Shown: positions 6,401-6,751 of the stretch, one piece after another
How the letters are laid out: each line of letters starts with the position of its first letter
How positions within the stretch are numbered: position 1 is the first letter of the stretch
Origin: Thiomargarita sp.
GTDB taxonomy: Bacteria > Pseudomonadota > Gammaproteobacteria > Beggiatoales > Beggiatoaceae
NCBI GenBank assembly: GCA_030635005.1
Contig: DAOVZS010000112.1
Location: forward strand, 1-6,751
Reading direction: 5' to 3'
DNA: 6,751 nt
Made by a program: the position numbers and the translations under genes
The notes under the pieces: generated by a model
Told to the model about the DNA's origin: nothing
Seen by the model: only the letters and a program-made list of their open reading frames with translations
The model's database searches: none

Positions 6401-6751
6401 TATAAGGCTAAACGAGCAGCATCTAAAGCTGTGCTTACTGTTTTACCTTGTGCTAAACTTTCATAAAATGTACCAAATAATATTTGCATGGCTATCTGTA
6501 ACATGCGATAGCGGATGACTAATACAAAAGGAATACCCGCACCCATCAACTGTGTGGCTACCTTATCAATATTGCCTTTTTCACTGGTTTCAGTGGATAA
6601 AATTACCAAAGAAATAGCGTGTTCATAGAGTATCTGTGCAAATAATGAGGCCGCTACGATATCTGTTTCGCCATTATCCTTTTCAAATAATAGATTATCC
6701 TGCTGATCAAAACCATCAAAGTGCAAAATATCAATTGGGGGCAATTTTTTA
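3463..6751 (-). CDS. CHAT (degenerate)-STAND ATPase-TPR protein, 5' end beyond the window
   Basis: The frame stays open to the right edge (AAA AAA before the TTG at 6744-6742), and the visible protein begins inside a CHAT domain, so the true start is outside. Residues are numbered from that TTG. Residues 1-115 are the CHAT C-terminal half: DILHFDG at 5-11, LVILS at 46-50, GAGIPFVLVIRYR at 68-80, FYESLAQGKTVSTALDAAR at 93-111. A STAND P-loop ATPase spans about 176-480: FRGKQRQ, Walker A GFEGEGKT (204-211), Walker B TLLIFDNLD (274-282), VLIVTQQ (411-417) and HPLSL (469-473). About 286-396 is an acidic insertion rich in Glu repeats. A winged-helix-like region follows (about 512-600), then seven or eight TPRs (about 691-1007) and a helical C-terminal domain (about 1020-1093). 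STAND proteins are nucleotide-switched sensors: TPRs usually sense, the ATPase oligomerises and the N-terminal domain acts. CHAT is a caspase-like protease fold, but the catalytic His and Cys are absent here. It appears cytosolic. It ends 31 bases before the RnfB-like gene. Confidence 0.88.
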   Translation of the reverse strand, partial: KKLPPIDILHFDGFDQQDNLLFEKDNGETDIVAASLFAQILYEHAISLVILSTETSEKGNIDKVATQLMGAGIPFVLVIRYRMLQIAMQILFGTFYESLAQGKTVSTALDAARLALYKHTERRKLPWKNAPTVQLHDWFVPCLYEHEHEIVPLLHKKSSKPAEPIKQFLTHNLPSPPILGFRGKQRQVWDIERRFRQGARCINIHGFEGEGKTCLARETGHWLQQAGRFKRVVFVDYAHYQGLDPVSVAVSAISYVLHKNLLDADAVTRALRRVPTLLIFDNLDAIDNIPIVSNISNTVTTHIDEDIVAETDDFEDENEPLGFIFNDDVEKEEDIVFEDVPEKDSMLMNDEHIPEKDSVLLVEEPENNIMLIEEEAEEAEEAAEEAAEEAAEKKDESFNTVLQTWSEAGQSAVLIVTQQPQYDTSIALNHFNTTEAVHYFDALMTLPPAPMSSQSPTRDSVAYLCKQVDYHPLSLNILAFLAKTNSIDTLNTRLEYALKEQPAEKPLAEKSLFASINLFFDDLAPEVRQYLPKLGIFKDGAFENILQSIIEIPETLWNTLRHSLESAGLIQAEQVEGVKVPYLKFHSTLAMSLWIRLSTPDQYPLTDRYCYGYCELSNFLFEEDNQNFHQAYAIEQRELPNLLAAVQGGIRKKRHWALKFAKQVDSFLNDFGFKCDNDTLLAESAKPNYSKEWFKEQSKQAEQLYTDCNYHEAQELFHELLDHLGDKDGLDRGVALGWKGQCSVKKGELEQGTRYFKQSLQEFNSLEQSPQVQQETIHIQTDLGAVLKDQGDYQGATTAYALVLPMIQSTGDTQTEAAVQEELGTLELSQGNFQQSERHHRDALNQFRELKQPINEANALNHLGSVYKEAKQWKAAAHAYMSAATLYEEHNDLAKSAKNWTLLAQVRQNHGNLNGTEKAYRKAIETYKASENWLEASKNARALAHLLYQQPQRLSEAKQVAETALSIDKNLDPNTAEIWLIYELLANIAEQQNDVQQSQKYHNMAQHAKTGDTIPKIDLQEHQQFIDAVTQTIVQPKLRKQLDSMLQQREKKGWKKLVKATRHILKGERNLDRLCQKCKLDVTDAQIVQDILQKV
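5579..5614 (-). repeat. Three perfect 12-base tandem repeats encoding Glu-Glu-Ala-Ala
   Basis: The plus-strand unit gcagcttcttcc occurs three times without mismatch (5579-5590, 5591-5602, 5603-5614), followed by degenerate related sequence to about 5634. It encodes the EEAA run near residues 373-390 of the STAND protein. The unit is a multiple of three, so copy-number change by slippage would alter protein length without breaking the frame. Confidence 0.9.
5639..5756 (-). repeat. Degenerate 33-39-base repeats encoding hydrophobic-acidic units
   Basis: Segments at 5672-5691 and 5711-5730 match at 18 of 20 bases and lie 39 bases apart; 5639-5658 is a weaker third copy. The encoded units are EDIVFEDVPEK, DSMLMNDEHIPEK, DSVLLVEEPEN and NIMLIEEEAEE (about residues 331-376). 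Each is a four-residue hydrophobic core followed by acidic residues, and the first two end in PEK. They form the middle of the acidic insertion in the STAND ATPase and suggest that it grew by local duplication. Confidence 0.7.

Noticed and set aside
6742..6744. TTG as the true start of the STAND gene
   Set aside because: The frame is open upstream to the edge, there is only an A-run before it, and the protein would start in the middle of a CHAT domain.

Overview
The window holds three protein genes, all on the minus strand and so read from right to left. First is a large CHAT-STAND-TPR protein whose 5' end lies beyond the right edge. Next is a complete RnfB-like polyferredoxin membrane protein. 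Last is a divergent pyruvate:ferredoxin oxidoreductase (PFOR)-like protein whose 3' end runs off the left edge. No RNA gene, CRISPR array, transposase or convincing plus-strand gene was seen; the plus-strand open frames are shadows.

The likely source is a gammaproteobacterial sulfur oxidiser of the Beggiatoaceae/Thiotrichales type. The evidence is moderate GC with AT-rich spacers, a large CHAT/STAND/TPR signalling protein, and a tandem heptamer that is a circular permutation of TAACTGA, a repeat I recall being described as abundant between genes in marine Beggiatoaceae. Related heptamers also occur in cyanobacteria, so this assignment is an inference.

Layout: 6751-3463 is the CHAT-STAND-TPR gene. 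Its CHAT domain has lost both catalytic positions, its ATPase domain carries an acidic, repeat-built insertion of about 110 residues just after Walker B, and it ends in TPRs and a small helical domain. 3462-3432 is a 31-base spacer, two thirds of which is the heptamer repeat abutting the next start codon. 3431-2568 is the RnfB-like gene. 2567-2478 is a 90-base spacer with a 13-base direct repeat, a terminator-like hairpin and an AT-rich palindrome. 2477-1 is the PFOR-like gene, open for all 825 visible codons.

The two redox genes plausibly act together: a 2-oxoacid (or related) oxidoreductase delivering electrons to a membrane-anchored polyferredoxin. Both are altered from their families. The PFOR-like protein has a changed substrate loop and no second ferredoxin motif at the usual spacing, and the RnfB-like protein has lost the ligands of exactly one cluster. 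Whether the STAND protein is functionally tied to them or is only a neighbour cannot be decided from this window. The co-orientation and short spacer make co-transcription possible.
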